From positions 1 through 45,309 of the forward strand of contig CAJTXV010000013.1 of NCBI GenBank assembly GCA_910584255.1: a stretch of DNA of 45,309 nt. The letters are read 5' to 3'. Position 1 is the first letter of the stretch, and each line of letters starts with the position of its first letter. The DNA is from an uncultured Bacilli bacterium. Lineage in GTDB: Bacteria; Bacillota_I; Bacilli_A; RF39; UBA660. The position numbers were made by a program, and so were the translations under genes. This document shows positions 33,585 to 41,196 of this stretch, in pieces. The notes beneath the pieces were generated by a model. It was not told the DNA's origin, did no database searches, and saw only the letters and a list, made by a program, of their open reading frames with translations.

Positions 33585-34769
33585 ATGATTCAAAAAAAAT
33601 ATATTTTGACATTTATTTTAGTAGTAGTCTTCGGACTTACTACTTTTTTTGCGACGATTTGTAAAGTAGAACTCCCAGAAGCAAAAGAAAAGCTAGTAGA
33701 AGAGCGTCGTGCAGTCTTTCTCTCCTATATAGAAATAGAAAAATACTTTCAAGGGTTAAACGAAGAAGATACGAAAAAAAAGATAGATGAAATTTTAAAC
33801 TTTTTAGAGAGTCATCATTTTAATATGATTTTATTACAGGTTCGTTCTTTTTCAGATGCTATTTATCCTTCAAAGATTTACCCAATGTCTAAAACTCTAG
33901 TGCAAGAAGAGGGAGAAAAGTATCCATTTGACTTTCTTGCATATTTTATAAAAAAATCTCATCAAAAAGGAATTGAGGTCCATGCTTGGATCAATCCTTA
34001 TCGTATTCGAAGTAATACTAATGTTAGTTCTATAAGTCCTAAAAATCCTGCCTATTCGTGGCTTGGAACTTCCAATGTGAAAGTGATAGAAAATCAAGGA
34101 ATTTATTATAATCCTGCATCTTTAGAGGTTGAGAATTTAATTATAAAAGGAATTGAAGAATTAATTGAAAACTATTCGATTGATGGAATTCACTTCGATG
34201 ATTATTTTTATCCAAATGATACCATCGATGAAGAAGAGTATCAAGAATATCAAATGACAATGACAAAAGAGGAGTTTCATCTAGCGAATATTAATCAACT
34301 AGTAAGGAGAGTTTATGATACAGTACATAAAAAAGGATTGATTTTTGGAATTAGTCCAGAAGGAAATATAGAAAACAATTACCAAAGAAACTATGCGGAT
34401 GTAAAAACCTGGTTAAAAGAAGATGGTTATATTGATTATATTATGCCCCAAATTTATTATGGATTTGAAAATCAAGTAAAGCCTTTTAAAAATACACTGT
34501 TAGAATGGAATTCTTTGATTCAAAATCAGGTGAAACTGATTCCCGCTTTGGCACTTTATAAATCAGGGTTACCCGATCAGTATGCAAAGTCTGGAGAGAA
34601 GGAATGGCAAGAAAATACAGATATTATTAAAAGAGAAATTGAAGAGAGTAGAAAGGTATCTAATTACCAAGGATTTTCGTTATTTCGCTATGATTTTCTA
34701 GTAAGTGAAGCGGAAAATACCAATTTAAAAAGTGAGAGAGAGCATATTTTTCAGTTATTAAAAGAATAG
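33585..34769 (+). CDS. Membrane-anchored glycosidase-like protein, DUF187/GHL10 family
   Basis: One N-terminal helix (about 5-25) tethers the protein outside. The TIM-barrel domain shows 'FNMILLQVRSFSDAIYPS', 'KGIEVHAWINPYRI', 'SIDGIHFDDYFYP' and 'GYIDYIMPQIYYGF', all typical of the GHL10 (DUF187, YngK-like) family thought to act on cell-wall or other glycans. The Asp pair in 'HFDDYFYP' is likely catalytic. I chose the ATG at 33585 behind ATAGGTGATTCCT. The antitoxin/toxin locus B follows. Confidence 0.87.
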   Translation: MIQKKYILTFILVVVFGLTTFFATICKVELPEAKEKLVEERRAVFLSYIEIEKYFQGLNEEDTKKKIDEILNFLESHHFNMILLQVRSFSDAIYPSKIYPMSKTLVQEEGEKYPFDFLAYFIKKSHQKGIEVHAWINPYRIRSNTNVSSISPKNPAYSWLGTSNVKVIENQGIYYNPASLEVENLIIKGIEELIENYSIDGIHFDDYFYPNDTIDEEEYQEYQMTMTKEEFHLANINQLVRRVYDTVHKKGLIFGISPEGNIENNYQRNYADVKTWLKEDGYIDYIMPQIYYGFENQVKPFKNTLLEWNSLIQNQVKLIPALALYKSGLPDQYAKSGEKEWQENTDIIKREIEESRKVSNYQGFSLFRYDFLVSEAENTNLKSEREHIFQLLKE

Positions 34770-34829
34770 TTATATTAATATAAATGATAAAAATTATAGA
34801 AATTTGTTCTAAAATTTTAACTTGCTCGA

Positions 34830-34857
34830 TTGTTTTTTTGCCCTTACAATGTATAAT
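34830..34857 (+). promoter_or_regulatory. Promoter of peptide mRNA B
   Basis: TTGTTT (34830-34835), a 16-bp spacer and TATAAT (34852-34857). Transcription should begin near 34864. Confidence 0.65.
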
Positions 34858-34879
34858 TATTTTAGGAAATACTATAACT

Positions 34880-34914
34880 GTTGAGTACTTGCCTTCATCT
34901 ACTTAGGAAGGAGG
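34880..34914 (+). promoter_or_regulatory. Leader hairpin masking the ribosome site, copy B
   Basis: GTTGAGTACTT (34880-34890) is complementary to the 3' UTR arm AAGTACTCAAC (35059-35069). Next to it, GCCTTC (34891-34896) can pair with GAAGG(AG)GC around 34907-34914, covering the GGAAGGAGG ribosome site. Copy A has a different sequence but the same pairing (CCTTTC with GAAAGG), a compensatory pattern. Confidence 0.6.
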
Positions 34915-34923
34915 CTTGATATT

Positions 34924-35013
34924 ATAAAGAAAAAAGATTTACTAATCTCATTTCTAATATTAATTATCATTTTATTAATAGTCTCTTTAATGATTCTATG
35001 TATAAAAAAATAG
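34924..35013 (+). pseudogene. Putative type I toxin B, ATG start lost
   Basis: The codon aligned with the ATG of copy A is ATA (34924-34926), preceded by ATT. No other standard start exists in frame after the GGAAGGAGG site. The next 21 codons encode the same residues as copy A (KKKDLLISFLILIIILLIVS plus L), with two synonymous changes. A one-base insertion then changes the end from RFYL to MILCIKK. The peptide may be unexpressed, or it may start weakly at ATT or ATA. I favour a silenced or attenuated copy. Confidence 0.6.
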
Positions 35014-35118
35014 TACTCAATCTGCAAAGATTAAGTACTTAAACAATTAATTTCGGGTAAGTACTCAACTCGGCAAAGTTAAGTATTTCCCTTTTTATTT
35101 TGTGCAAGTTTCCTTGAC
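35000..35118 (-). ncRNA. Putative antisense antitoxin RNA B
   Basis: This inferred RNA runs leftward from the promoter at 35153-35125. Its terminator is AGTACTTAATCT / AGATTGAGTACT followed by a T7 tract, reaching the peptide stop at 35011-35013. It is complementary to the 3' UTR of peptide mRNA B and carries GTTGAGTACTT like the leader. Confidence 0.6.
35055..35096 (+). terminator. Terminator hairpin of peptide mRNA B
   Basis: GGGTAAGTACTCAAC (35055-35069) pairs with GTTAAGTATTTCCC (35078-35091), followed by TTTTT. Confidence 0.7.
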
Positions 35119-35124
35119 ATATTC

Positions 35125-35153
35125 ATCATAACATTTTTTTTAGTCCTTGTCAA
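35125..35153 (-). promoter_or_regulatory. Promoter of antisense RNA B
   Basis: On the minus strand, TTGACA (35153-35148), a 17-bp spacer and TATGAT (35130-35125). Confidence 0.75.
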
Positions 35154-35216
35154 AAATTTTTTGTTGTACGAAAGAAGACTGAAATTTTATTCAGCACTCT
35201 TGAAATTTAAGAATTT

Positions 35217-36365
35217 CTACTTTCCTTGTTGAAGTGGAAACATAGAATACTCTAGTTGCTCTAATTTTTGGGCTTCTTCGTGAGGAAAAGTAGATAAATA
35301 AATATCCGTTACTTGTTTTTCATACTCTAACATATCAAAGTGCCCTTTAGATAATGTTGTAACAACAGGAACTAATAATTCCTTTTTGATTTGATTTAAA
35401 TATTTTTGTCCATTTTCACTGAAACCTAACACTCGAATGTATTCAATTTCTGTAAATTTACTTGCTTTCTCCTTTGTAAAATTACATAGAATATGAACAC
35501 ACATTCTTTTTAAACGGTTATAAGTATAACGCTTGGTTTTCATTTTTTGAATAAAATCTTCCATACTACTAGATTCTTTAATCACCTTTTTTATACGATG
35601 TTCAATTCCTTCATCGACAGTTTGATAGATAGATAAATCGGAAGAAGAAAGAATCTTATATTTTAAAAAAGGAAAATAAGATTCTTCAAAATTACTTTTT
35701 TTCTTAAGCAATTCATAAGCAGACTTTGGAACTGCCATAGAAAAGTCTTTGTTAGAAATAATTGCTTTTCTAATACTAGTTGCACTAGAAATAGGACTCA
35801 TAATTTCTTCTTCATGAAAAGCATTGGTTCTTTGAATTGTCTTTGGAATGATGGAACAATCTTGTTTTAATATTTCTTTGATATAGGAAAGCCCTAATAA
35901 GTCATTGGGAGTTGTAACTGTTTCAGAATTTAAAAAGGCCATATTGAGTGCAGTTGGATAGTTTTTTCCTTCTTTTAAATAGTGATGGACTTTTACTTGA
36001 TATTCCTCACTAAATGTTTCTTGTGCGAGCTCAGTTAGTTTTTGAATATCATTACATTCGCTTCCAAAATAGAGGAAGTCAACATTAAGATTCTTTAAAA
36101 TCTGAATGGCACCTTTTGCGAATATATCGGCACTTTGAGTAGCAAAAGGAAAAGGAAGTTCTACGACTAAATCGATTCCATATTCTAAACATAATTTTGT
36201 TTTTGTATATTTATCCAAGTAACTTGGAATTCCTCGTTCCGTAAAAGATGTAGATATAACTACGATGATAAGCGCATCTTTTTGAAGAGAACGAACTTGT
36301 TCTAATTGATATAAATGTCCATTATGAAGTGGATTATATTCAGCAATAATACCGATTGTTTTCAT
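35217..36365 (-). CDS. tmcAL: tRNA(Met) cytidine acetate ligase (TmcAL/YlbM)
   Basis: The enzyme uses acetate and ATP to acetylate C34 of elongator tRNA-Met. The nucleotidyltransferase signature 'AEYNPLHNGHLYQL' has the HxGH-type motif at 14-17. 'GIDLVVELPFPFATQSADIFA' and 'SSATSIRKAI' (second nucleotide-binding motif) confirm the family. The length is 382 aa, near the usual 400. GGAGGAAG precedes the ATG on the minus strand. It is monocistronic and its 3' end faces toxin locus B. With tcdA and mtaB it makes three tRNA anticodon-loop modification genes here. Confidence 0.93.
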   Translation of the reverse strand: MKTIGIIAEYNPLHNGHLYQLEQVRSLQKDALIIVVISTSFTERGIPSYLDKYTKTKLCLEYGIDLVVELPFPFATQSADIFAKGAIQILKNLNVDFLYFGSECNDIQKLTELAQETFSEEYQVKVHHYLKEGKNYPTALNMAFLNSETVTTPNDLLGLSYIKEILKQDCSIIPKTIQRTNAFHEEEIMSPISSATSIRKAIISNKDFSMAVPKSAYELLKKKSNFEESYFPFLKYKILSSSDLSIYQTVDEGIEHRIKKVIKESSSMEDFIQKMKTKRYTYNRLKRMCVHILCNFTKEKASKFTEIEYIRVLGFSENGQKYLNQIKKELLVPVVTTLSKGHFDMLEYEKQVTDIYLSTFPHEEAQKLEQLEYSMFPLQQGK

Positions 36366-36503
36366 AAAACTTCCTCCTTAAAATACTAAAATTATAACAG
36401 AAAAATAGCACTATGAAAAGAAACTACTAGTAAAACTTGCGATGTTGTGTTAAAATATAGCCATAAGTAACGGACAAAATCCGCTTTAATTGAGGAGATA
36501 GCT

Positions 36504-37112
36504 ATGAAGATATTAGTAATCGAAAGAACAAGCGATCAAAATTGGAGACAAGTAAATCAAAAAGATATATATGCTTGTACAGAAAGTAAAATGATGGATA
36601 CATTTATTCAAGAATATAAAGAAAAAAATCAAATTTCAGAAGAAATAGAATTTATCTTCTTAAAAGGAAGCAATTGTGGTGGTTCGATGTCCCAGTGGAG
36701 ATGTTATCATGAAGATAGTGTGCTAGAAGTAATTCAGAATTTAATTAGCGAAGGGGAAATTGACGGACTTTTATTAGACCCAGTATTAACAGAAGATGAA
36801 GAAATCGGATATAAGTACTGTAATAATATGACTTGTGAGTTAGCAAGTAAAATTTACCATGCATTTAAAGACGATGTACCAGTTGCATTTAGTGTTCCAG
36901 TTACAGATACTTCTAGATTTGAAGGTACCCAGCTTCATACAGAGGTTATGTTAAATGCGAGAAATCAATCCACTGTGACACCAATTTTTCATTTGGCAGG
37001 AATGAAAGCATTTTATGAAAGAATGTTTCGTTATTATATGGATTGCATCAATCAATCAAAAAAAGAAAATAGCAAGGAACCAATCAGTATCAAATACCCA
37101 AATTCTTTATAA
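36504..37112 (+). CDS. Unknown protein, 202 aa
   Basis: I do not recognise this protein. It is soluble with alternating beta and alpha segments: 'MKILVIERTSDQNWRQVNQK', 'IEFIFLKGSNCGGSMSQW' and 'DGLLLDPVLTEDEEIGYKYC'. Further on are 'VPVAFSVPVTDTSRFEG' and a helical end. Several Cys (NCGG, RCYH, YCNNMTC) could bind metal. The layout suggests a Rossmann-like or phosphosugar-type fold, which is only an impression. GAGGAGATAG precedes the ATG. It is divergent from tmcAL. Confidence 0.7.
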   Translation: MKILVIERTSDQNWRQVNQKDIYACTESKMMDTFIQEYKEKNQISEEIEFIFLKGSNCGGSMSQWRCYHEDSVLEVIQNLISEGEIDGLLLDPVLTEDEEIGYKYCNNMTCELASKIYHAFKDDVPVAFSVPVTDTSRFEGTQLHTEVMLNARNQSTVTPIFHLAGMKAFYERMFRYYMDCINQSKKENSKEPISIKYPNSL

Positions 37113-37130
37113 GACTCATGGAATTTAAAA

Positions 37131-37159
37131 TTGCAGAAAGATAGAGAATATGTTATAAT
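37131..37159 (+). promoter_or_regulatory. Promoter of the 37.2-kb split gene
   Basis: TTGCAG (37131-37136), a 17-bp spacer and TATAAT (37154-37159). Confidence 0.7.
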
Positions 37160-37194
37160 AGGCTCCAATTGATAAAAGAAGGGGGGCAAAAAGG

Positions 37195-37275
37195 ATGCAT
37201 GTAGAAGGGAAAAAATTTTATCATATTCACAGAAATAATTGTGACAATTGTCTTTTTGAAATTGAAAAAAAATAA
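37195..37275 (+). CDS. 26-aa leading ORF, probable N-terminal part of the next gene
   Basis: The ATG follows a strong GGGGGG ribosome site at 37181-37186. The product is 'MHVEGKKFYHIHRNNCDNCL' plus FEIEKK. It ends GAA-AAA-AAA-TAA, so the A8 run forms the slippery heptamer A-AAA-AAA directly before the stop. A -1 shift joins the frame of the next ORF without a gap (...EIEKK-IMIDSNFK...). The 'FYHI' start is what I would expect for the N-terminus of DUF2441-type proteins, which supports one split protein over a separate peptide. Confidence 0.6.
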   Translation: MHVEGKKFYHIHRNNCDNCLFEIEKK

Positions 37276-37772
37276 TGATTGATTCAAACTTTAAAGCATT
37301 CTTTTATAAAGAATTTCTAAAGAAAGAAGAAAAATTAATAGAAAAATATGGAAAGAATTATGATATAGATTATATTATCGATATGGTGGAAGAGGAACTT
37401 CATAATTCTTGCCATTACTTTGATGATGTACAGAAATTAAGGAATTATTATTTTTTAAGGAGAGAGTTTGCCTTAGAAGAAGGAAGAAAGCTTTATAATC
37501 CAAGTGCTCCATCAAGGTTTCAATCCATTTTTTTAACTGATAAATCGAATATGTGTTATTGGATTAATCAAGTAGGAAATGGTGAATATAAAATATATAA
37601 TTTAATAGTATCTGGCAATTTATTTCAGAGTACAGACTCCCTTTATCCAAGAGTAGATTCTTCTTTTGAAAGTCAAGTAGAGAAGTCAAAAAAGTATTGG
37701 AAACCTAAATTGAAGGCATATGGGAAGCGCAGAGAATTTCTTTTTCAAGGGGAAGTCCAAATGATAAAATAG
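37275..37772 (+). CDS. DUF2441-like protein of unknown function, 165 aa
   Basis: The ATG overlaps the stop of the 26-aa ORF by one base (TAATG) and has no own ribosome site. The middle 'REFALEEGRKLYNPSAPSRF' and 'QSIFLTDKSNMCYWINQV' plus 'YKIYNLIVSGNLFQSTDSLY' resemble DUF2441 proteins, which carry a PSR motif and a W...Y...G pattern. It may be expressed by coupling, or as a fused product of about 190 residues through -1 slippage at the A8 run. The second reading, a frameshift mutation, cannot be excluded. Function unknown. Confidence 0.65.
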   Translation: MIDSNFKAFFYKEFLKKEEKLIEKYGKNYDIDYIIDMVEEELHNSCHYFDDVQKLRNYYFLRREFALEEGRKLYNPSAPSRFQSIFLTDKSNMCYWINQVGNGEYKIYNLIVSGNLFQSTDSLYPRVDSSFESQVEKSKKYWKPKLKAYGKRREFLFQGEVQMIK

Positions 37773-37810
37773 ATAATTTACCGTTTGTTAAATGGAAAAG
37801 TAAAAAATGA

Positions 37811-37839
37811 TTGAAAAATTAAGAGATATACTGTATAAT
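37811..37839 (+). promoter_or_regulatory. Promoter of yceD-rpmF
   Basis: TTGAAA (37811-37816), a 17-bp spacer and TATAAT (37834-37839). Confidence 0.75.
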
Positions 37840-37859
37840 GAATAAGCGGTGGTGATTCT

Positions 37860-38324
37860 ATGATTATTGATTTATCAGAATTCATGAATTCCGAAAATGA
37901 AAAGATAACATTGGAGCAAACTGTCATTTTCAAAGATTCTTATTTAAAGGATTCTGAAATTAAAAAAATAGAACCAGTAACAGTAAAAGGAGAATGCCAT
38001 TTAGAAGAAGATAGAATCATAATATCAGGAGTTATCCAAGGAAAGATGCAAATTGAAGATGCGATTAGTCTTAAAAACATTGATTATCCATTTTCATTTG
38101 AATTTGAAGAAGTTGTGGATGAAAACTTAATAAATGATGAAAAAACACTTGATATTACGGATGTTTTATGGCAAAATATTGTATTAGAAATTCCTTTGAA
38201 ACAAACAGAAGTCACTGATTTCAGCGAATATCAAGGGGATGGTTGGAAATTGGTAACTGAAGAGGAAACAAAAAATACAAATAATCCTTTTGGTGAATTA
38301 GTGAATATGTGGGGAGAGGAGTGA
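37860..38324 (+). CDS. yceD: YceD/DUF177 family protein
   Basis: DUF177 proteins precede rpmF in most bacteria and have been linked to 23S rRNA accumulation. The 154 residues show 'VTVKGECHLEEDRIIISGVI', 'YPFSFEFEEVVDE' and a C-terminal 'NPFGELVNMW' (commonly DPR(L/W)A-L in the family). The two Cys of the classical DUF177 zinc-like motif are not seen. GGTGGTGATTCT precedes the ATG. rpmF starts 4 bases after the stop, so both form one operon. Confidence 0.85.
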   Translation: MIIDLSEFMNSENEKITLEQTVIFKDSYLKDSEIKKIEPVTVKGECHLEEDRIIISGVIQGKMQIEDAISLKNIDYPFSFEFEEVVDENLINDEKTLDITDVLWQNIVLEIPLKQTEVTDFSEYQGDGWKLVTEEETKNTNNPFGELVNMWGEE

Positions 38325-38328
38325 TAAT

Positions 38329-38514
38329 ATGGCAGTTCCATTCAGAAAAGTATCTAAAACTAGAAAAAGAATGAGAAGAAGTCACAATGCATTAACAGCT
38401 GTTGGGACAACAAAATGTCCAAATTGTGGGGAAATGATTCGTCCACATAGAGTTTGTCCAGCATGTGGTTTCTACAAAGGAAAAGAAGTAGTTAGTAAAG
38501 AAGACGCTGAATAA
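38329..38514 (+). CDS. rpmF: 50S ribosomal protein bL32, zinc-binding form
   Basis: The 61-residue basic protein begins 'AVPFRKVSKTRKRMRRSHNA' and has the four-cysteine zinc ribbon CPNC...CPAC, the C+ paralog type. GGAGAGGAGTGAT precedes the ATG. The terminator stem overlaps the end of the coding region. Confidence 0.96.
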   Translation: MAVPFRKVSKTRKRMRRSHNALTAVGTTKCPNCGEMIRPHRVCPACGFYKGKEVVSKEDAE

Positions 38515-38523
38515 GCGTTTTTT
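38504..38523 (+). terminator. Terminator of yceD-rpmF
   Basis: ACGCT / AGCGT stem that includes the stop codon in the loop, followed by T6. It continues directly into the Spo0A box at 38526. Confidence 0.75.
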
Positions 38524-38525
38524 CT

Positions 38526-38532
38526 TTCGACA
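38526..38532 (-). promoter_or_regulatory. Spo0A box before spoIIGA
   Basis: TTCGACA on the plus strand (TGTCGAA on the minus strand) is a perfect 7-base 0A box. It lies about 20 bases before a -10-like TATAAA/TAAAAT (38552-38559), the place where Spo0A activates the spoIIG promoter of Bacillus. Confidence 0.7.
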
Positions 38533-38577
38533 AATTGAGAACAAAAGAAATTATAAAATAAAACTAGGTGATGCTAT

Positions 38578-39369
38578 ATGAACGTATATTTGGACCTAGT
38601 TTTTTTATTAAATTTTTTTCTAGATAGTTTATTGTTATGGGCAGTCAGTGCTGTATTAAAAAGAAAAGTTACAATGAAGAGAATCCTTTTAGGTGGATTC
38701 GTTGGAAGTAGTAGTACTATTTTCTTATTGTTTGATTTAAATTCCATAGAACTCTTTTTTTGTAAATTGATTGTTTCTATCTGTATGGTTCTCGTTTGTT
38801 TTTCGTATCATTCTCTAAAAGAGACTCTTTATAATTTATCCTATTTATATTTTATTAGTATCCTGCTTGGAGGATTTCTTTACTATTTAAATCTAGAATT
38901 TTCATATAATGTAATCAAAAATCTCTTTGTTTCCAATGGAAAAAAGAAACCAATCTTCTTTTTATTATTCCTCTCCCCACCAATTTTATATATTTATACA
39001 AGACAAAACTCAAAACGAAAAAGAAGAAATACTAATATTTATCACATTGAACTTATAGAAGGAAAAAAGAAATATCAGTATATTGGTTATTTAGATACAG
39101 GAAACAAACTCTATGACCCTTATAGTAAAAGACCAGTTCATCTACTGTATGACCCTACCTACAAATTTTCAAAAAAACAACATGTGATTTATGTCCCCTA
39201 TCAAGGACTAGGAGTGAGTGGAATTATTCCTTGTGTTCATTTTGACAAAATGGTAATTGACAATAAAAAAGAACTAAAAAAAGTTTTGGTTGGCTTTAGT
39301 AAAGATTCCTTTCAAATTGAAGGAATTCAAATGATTTTACAAGGGGATGAAATTTTAAAAGACTCCTAG
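38578..39369 (+). CDS. spoIIGA: Sporulation sigma-E processing aspartic protease SpoIIGA
   Basis: The membrane protease cleaves pro-sigma-E in the mother cell after asymmetric septation. Five hydrophobic helices lie in the first 140 residues. The cytoplasmic C-terminal domain has the catalytic motif 'LDTGNKLYDPYSKRPV' with Asp173, matching the DTGN-L-DP signature. The length of 263 aa is a bit shorter than Bacillus (309). TAGGTGATGCT precedes the ATG. It is directly followed by sigE, its substrate. A Spo0A box lies before it. Confidence 0.93.
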   Translation: MNVYLDLVFLLNFFLDSLLLWAVSAVLKRKVTMKRILLGGFVGSSSTIFLLFDLNSIELFFCKLIVSICMVLVCFSYHSLKETLYNLSYLYFISILLGGFLYYLNLEFSYNVIKNLFVSNGKKKPIFFLLFLSPPILYIYTRQNSKRKRRNTNIYHIELIEGKKKYQYIGYLDTGNKLYDPYSKRPVHLLYDPTYKFSKKQHVIYVPYQGLGVSGIIPCVHFDKMVIDNKKELKKVLVGFSKDSFQIEGIQMILQGDEILKDS

Positions 39370-39371
39370 TG

Positions 39372-39378
39372 TTCGACA
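39372..39378 (-). promoter_or_regulatory. Spo0A box between spoIIGA and sigE
   Basis: A second perfect TTCGACA starts three bases after the spoIIGA stop and 67 bases before sigE. It could serve a separate sigE promoter. Confidence 0.6.
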
Positions 39379-39444
39379 GATTTTGAATGAAGTGATTTCT
39401 ATAATAAAAATATCTATCATATATTAAAGAAAAGGAGGAAGGTC

Positions 39445-40134
39445 ATGATAGGAATACTTTTATTTATTACTTCATTGATAAAAAGGGAAAATACGTTATT
39501 TTATGTGGGGGCAGTAGATAGGCTACCAGAACCATTAAAGAAGGAACAGGAAGAATTTTATATTGAACTTTCTTGTGATGGAGATTCTTTTGCCAGGGAT
39601 AAACTGATTGAACATAATTTAAGGCTCGTAGTATTTCTTGCCAAAAAGTATGAAAATACGAGAGTAGATTTAGAAGACTTAGTAAGTATTGGAACCATTG
39701 GCTTAATTAAAGGAATTAAAACATTCAGTAAAGATAAAAATATTAAACTTGCAACTTATGCATCGAGATGTATTGATAATGAGATTTTGATGTATTTAAG
39801 GAAGAATAAAAAAGTCAGAACCGAAGTGAGCTTTGATGAATCACTAAGTTTTGATGCTGATGGAAATGAATTACACTTAGAGGATATTTTAGGAACAGAT
39901 CCAGATATTGTAACAAAAGGATTAGAAAAAGAAACAGAACGTGACTTAGTAATGCAAGAAATTAATAAATTAGAAAGTAGAGATAAAGAAATTATTATGC
40001 TTCGATATGGCTTAATGGGTAGAAAAGAAATGACACAAAAGGATGTTGCAGACCTTCTTGGAATCAGTCAATCTTATATTTCTAGAATTGAAAAAAAAGT
40101 GATTCGAAAGCTACGAAGTTTAGTAAAATGCTAA
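39445..40134 (+). CDS. sigE: RNA polymerase sporulation sigma factor SigE (pro-form)
   Basis: This is the mother-cell sigma factor. The N-terminal hydrophobic stretch (about 1-12, 'MIGILLFITSLI') belongs to the pro-sequence removed by SpoIIGA. 'LFYVGAVDRLPEPLKKEQEE' is the start of the mature part. Region 2 has 'LIEHNLRLVVFLAKKYENT' and 'DLVSIGTIGLIKGIKTF'. Region 4 has a helix-turn-helix 'MTQKDVADLLGISQSYISRIEKK'. The length of 229 aa is close to Bacillus (239). AAGGAGGAAGG precedes the ATG. The spoIIGA-sigE order is typical; sigG is not adjacent. Confidence 0.94.
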   Translation: MIGILLFITSLIKRENTLFYVGAVDRLPEPLKKEQEEFYIELSCDGDSFARDKLIEHNLRLVVFLAKKYENTRVDLEDLVSIGTIGLIKGIKTFSKDKNIKLATYASRCIDNEILMYLRKNKKVRTEVSFDESLSFDADGNELHLEDILGTDPDIVTKGLEKETERDLVMQEINKLESRDKEIIMLRYGLMGRKEMTQKDVADLLGISQSYISRIEKKVIRKLRSLVKC

Positions 40135-40158
40135 AACTTCCAATGACGGAAGTTTTTT
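40135..40158 (+). terminator. Terminator of sigE
   Basis: AACTTCC-aatgac-GGAAGTT followed by T-tract. It also lies at the 3' end of convergent rnhC. Confidence 0.8.
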
Positions 40159-40160
40159 CT

Positions 40161-41072
40161 TTAGAATATACACGTTTTTAAGATTCTCTCGGTATTTTTA
40201 AAATTATACTTTGCGACTTCTTTTAATTTTTCCTCACCAAACTTTTGAACAATTTCTTCTCCAATTGTATCCACCATTGGACCTGCACCCTTTGGAAGAG
40301 GAATATGTAACTGATCTGAAAGTTTATCAAATTCTTTTAAAAATAAGTAGCGACTAATAATAGAGGAACAAGCAACTGCTAAATTCTTATCTTCTGCTTT
40401 TGTCATAAAAGTAATTCCTTTTTGAATCTGAGTGGAATCCTTAATATAGTCATAATACCTTGCTTCTCTTGCAAATTCATCTACAATAATATAATCATAG
40501 GATTCCGTTACTTCATGAACGAGTTGATAGAGAACTTTATTATGAAGGATTGCTTTGATTTTATTCATATTATGGTCATTTCCATGTTTTTCATTATATT
40601 CTTTGTTGTTTAAGATGATACTCTTATATTGGATTCGTTTTGCAATTTCGGGGGCAATTTTTAAAATGGTTTCATCATTGATCTTTTTAGAATCACGAAT
40701 TTCTAATTTTTCTAGGAACTCAACGTCACTTTTTTTAACAAAACTTGCAGTTACAACAATGGGACCAAAATAATCTCCTGTTCCCACTTCGTCAGAGCCA
40801 ATAGAGGAGCAGTTATGATATTTTTCCTGGCTCTTTGATTGAGTCTCTTTGCTTTCATTTGTTTGCCCATCGATTTCTTTCCACATTGTACTATCAACAT
40901 CGGCACTTACGCCTTGAAACATGACCTTTCCACTTTCATACATTGTAATAACAGTATCCTCATCTTGGGCTTGAAATACAACATATGGAATCACTTTATC
41001 ACGTTTTTTATTTTCATAATATTTAATCATCTTTTCTTTGGTTTCATCACTTACTCGAATCACTACGTTCAT
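40161..41072 (-). CDS. rnhC: Ribonuclease HIII
   Basis: The enzyme cuts the RNA strand of RNA/DNA hybrids. An N-terminal substrate-binding TBP-like domain (about 1-70) is followed by the catalytic domain with 'IGSDEVGTGDYFGP' (Asp94, Glu95), 'ILNNKEYNEKHGNDHNMNKI' and 'YDYIIVDEFA', the DEDD set of type 2 RNases H. The length of 303 aa is typical. GAGGGA precedes the ATG on the minus strand. It is divergent from cvpA, as in Bacillus, where rnhC lies beside zapA-cvpA. Confidence 0.94.
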   Translation of the reverse strand: MNVVIRVSDETKEKMIKYYENKKRDKVIPYVVFQAQDEDTVITMYESGKVMFQGVSADVDSTMWKEIDGQTNESKETQSKSQEKYHNCSSIGSDEVGTGDYFGPIVVTASFVKKSDVEFLEKLEIRDSKKINDETILKIAPEIAKRIQYKSIILNNKEYNEKHGNDHNMNKIKAILHNKVLYQLVHEVTESYDYIIVDEFAREARYYDYIKDSTQIQKGITFMTKAEDKNLAVACSSIISRYLFLKEFDKLSDQLHIPLPKGAGPMVDTIGEEIVQKFGEEKLKEVAKYNFKNTERILKTCIF

Positions 41073-41196
41073 AAAATCCCTCGTTTCTATAATTACATTA
41101 TACCTTAAAATGATAAAAATCAGTAGAAAAATATAGTTGTAAGTTAAGTTTTTCTATAGAAATAAGTACTGTATAATATTTTTTTCCTTTTGTTAG

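Larger units (their letters stand above)
34819..35160 (+). repeat. Inverted copy B of the small-peptide/antisense RNA locus
   Basis: This is the reverse-complement partner of 10944-11285. The two copies point away from each other and enclose 23.5 kb of housekeeping genes. Differences are scattered substitutions and small indels, but both promoters and both terminator hairpins are kept. Confidence 0.85.

Noticed and set aside
10944..35160. Inverted 340-bp repeats as insertion sequence ends of a 23.5-kb composite element
   Set aside because: There is no transposase, no terminal inverted repeats or target duplication, and the enclosed genes are core chromosomal functions.
36470..36485. CGGA-caaaa-TCCG hairpin before the 202-aa gene as an attenuator
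   Set aside because: A 4-bp stem without a T-tract is too weak to support.
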